From: Ensifer sp. USDA 6670
Lineage (GTDB): Bacteria > Pseudomonadota > Alphaproteobacteria > Rhizobiales > Rhizobiaceae
Length of the DNA: 64,000 nucleotides
Direction: 5' to 3'
NCBI GenBank assembly: GCA_000421085.1
Contig: ATWE01000006.1
Location: forward strand, 300,151-364,150
The position numbers and the translations under genes were made by a program. The notes under the pieces are model-generated. The model made no database searches, was not told the DNA's origin, and saw only the letters and a list, made by a program, of their open reading frames with translations. This document shows positions 63,895 to 64,000 of the stretch, piece by piece (positions within the stretch are counted from its first letter, which is position 1; every line of letters begins with the position of its first letter).

Positions 63895-64000
63895 ATGAAC
63901 GAGATTAGCATGAAAGCGGCCGGTATCGATACCGGCAAGATATGGCTTGACGTCGCCACCTACCCGGTGAGCGGCAGACTGAAAGTGTCCAACAGCGCCG
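63895..64000 (+). mobile_element. IS110 family transposase, N-terminal fragment
   Basis: The reading starts MNEISMKAAGIDTGKIWLDV and runs into the window edge after 35 codons. GIDTGKIWLDVA is the first strand of the DEDD (RuvC-like) domain, with the first catalytic Asp, typical of IS110/IS1111 recombinases. AAGG precedes the ATG. The rest of the element lies to the right. Identification rests on this N-terminal block only. Confidence 0.85.

Overview
The window looks like chromosomal DNA of a Sinorhizobium/Ensifer species (Alphaproteobacteria, Hyphomicrobiales). The sequence is GC-rich, dnaA and dnaN lie about 33 kb apart, there is a chromosomal inositol cluster iolY-iolR-iolC-iolD-iolE-iolB, a phospholipid N-methyltransferase (PmtA), a cluster of CcrM-type GANTC sites upstream of dnaA, and mosaic intergenic repeats of the kind described in rhizobia. 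I see no rRNA, tRNA or CRISPR array. Species assignment within the genus is not possible from this sequence alone.

Layout. 0-12.8 kb: end of an ECF sigma gene with its YCII partner; dnaA with a 0.9-kb upstream region; rpsT, an enoyl-CoA hydratase and mutM (all minus); then ubiE-ubiB, an SDR and an ankyrin protein (plus); a flavoprotein reductase with its Rrf2 regulator; coaBC; and a class II glutamine amidotransferase. 13-21.2 kb: inositol catabolism. A GAAC-N5-TTC(C/T) motif is present before iolY, iolR and iolC and is a good candidate for the IolR site. 21.2-30.7 kb: small enzymes, an AraC and an Lrp regulator, two EamA and two LysE exporters, prfC, dut and cysK. 30.9-35.1 kb: a minus-strand run rsmI-yraN-gshB-comM. 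35.4-44.4 kb: dnaN, pmtA, a phosphatase-like protein, pyrF, a small exported Cys-containing peptide, uppP, a GST-fold protein that may be FzlA, queG and an epimerase. 44.4-46.7 kb: an RlpA-like envelope protein behind a long AT-rich leader with a perfect CtrA-type site, then an RsmB-type methyltransferase.

46.8-53.3 kb is the most unusual stretch. It holds a periplasmic cluster of imelysin, di-haem oxidoreductase, second imelysin and DUF1513 protein, interrupted by corA and a 45-bp palindromic element. corA is preceded by a possible 17-codon leader peptide whose stop codon abuts a hairpin that pairs with the corA ribosome binding site. That geometry suggests translational attenuation, and I regard it as the best candidate for undescribed regulation here.

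53.3-64 kb: GNAT, TspO, a thioesterase, a nucleosidase, guaA, a truncated VapC, an AstE-like hydrolase, an aromatic aminotransferase, ArsC-like and YbaK proteins, a divergent MarR/GST pair with twin operators, an M29 aminopeptidase, and the start of an IS110-family transposase cut by the window edge.
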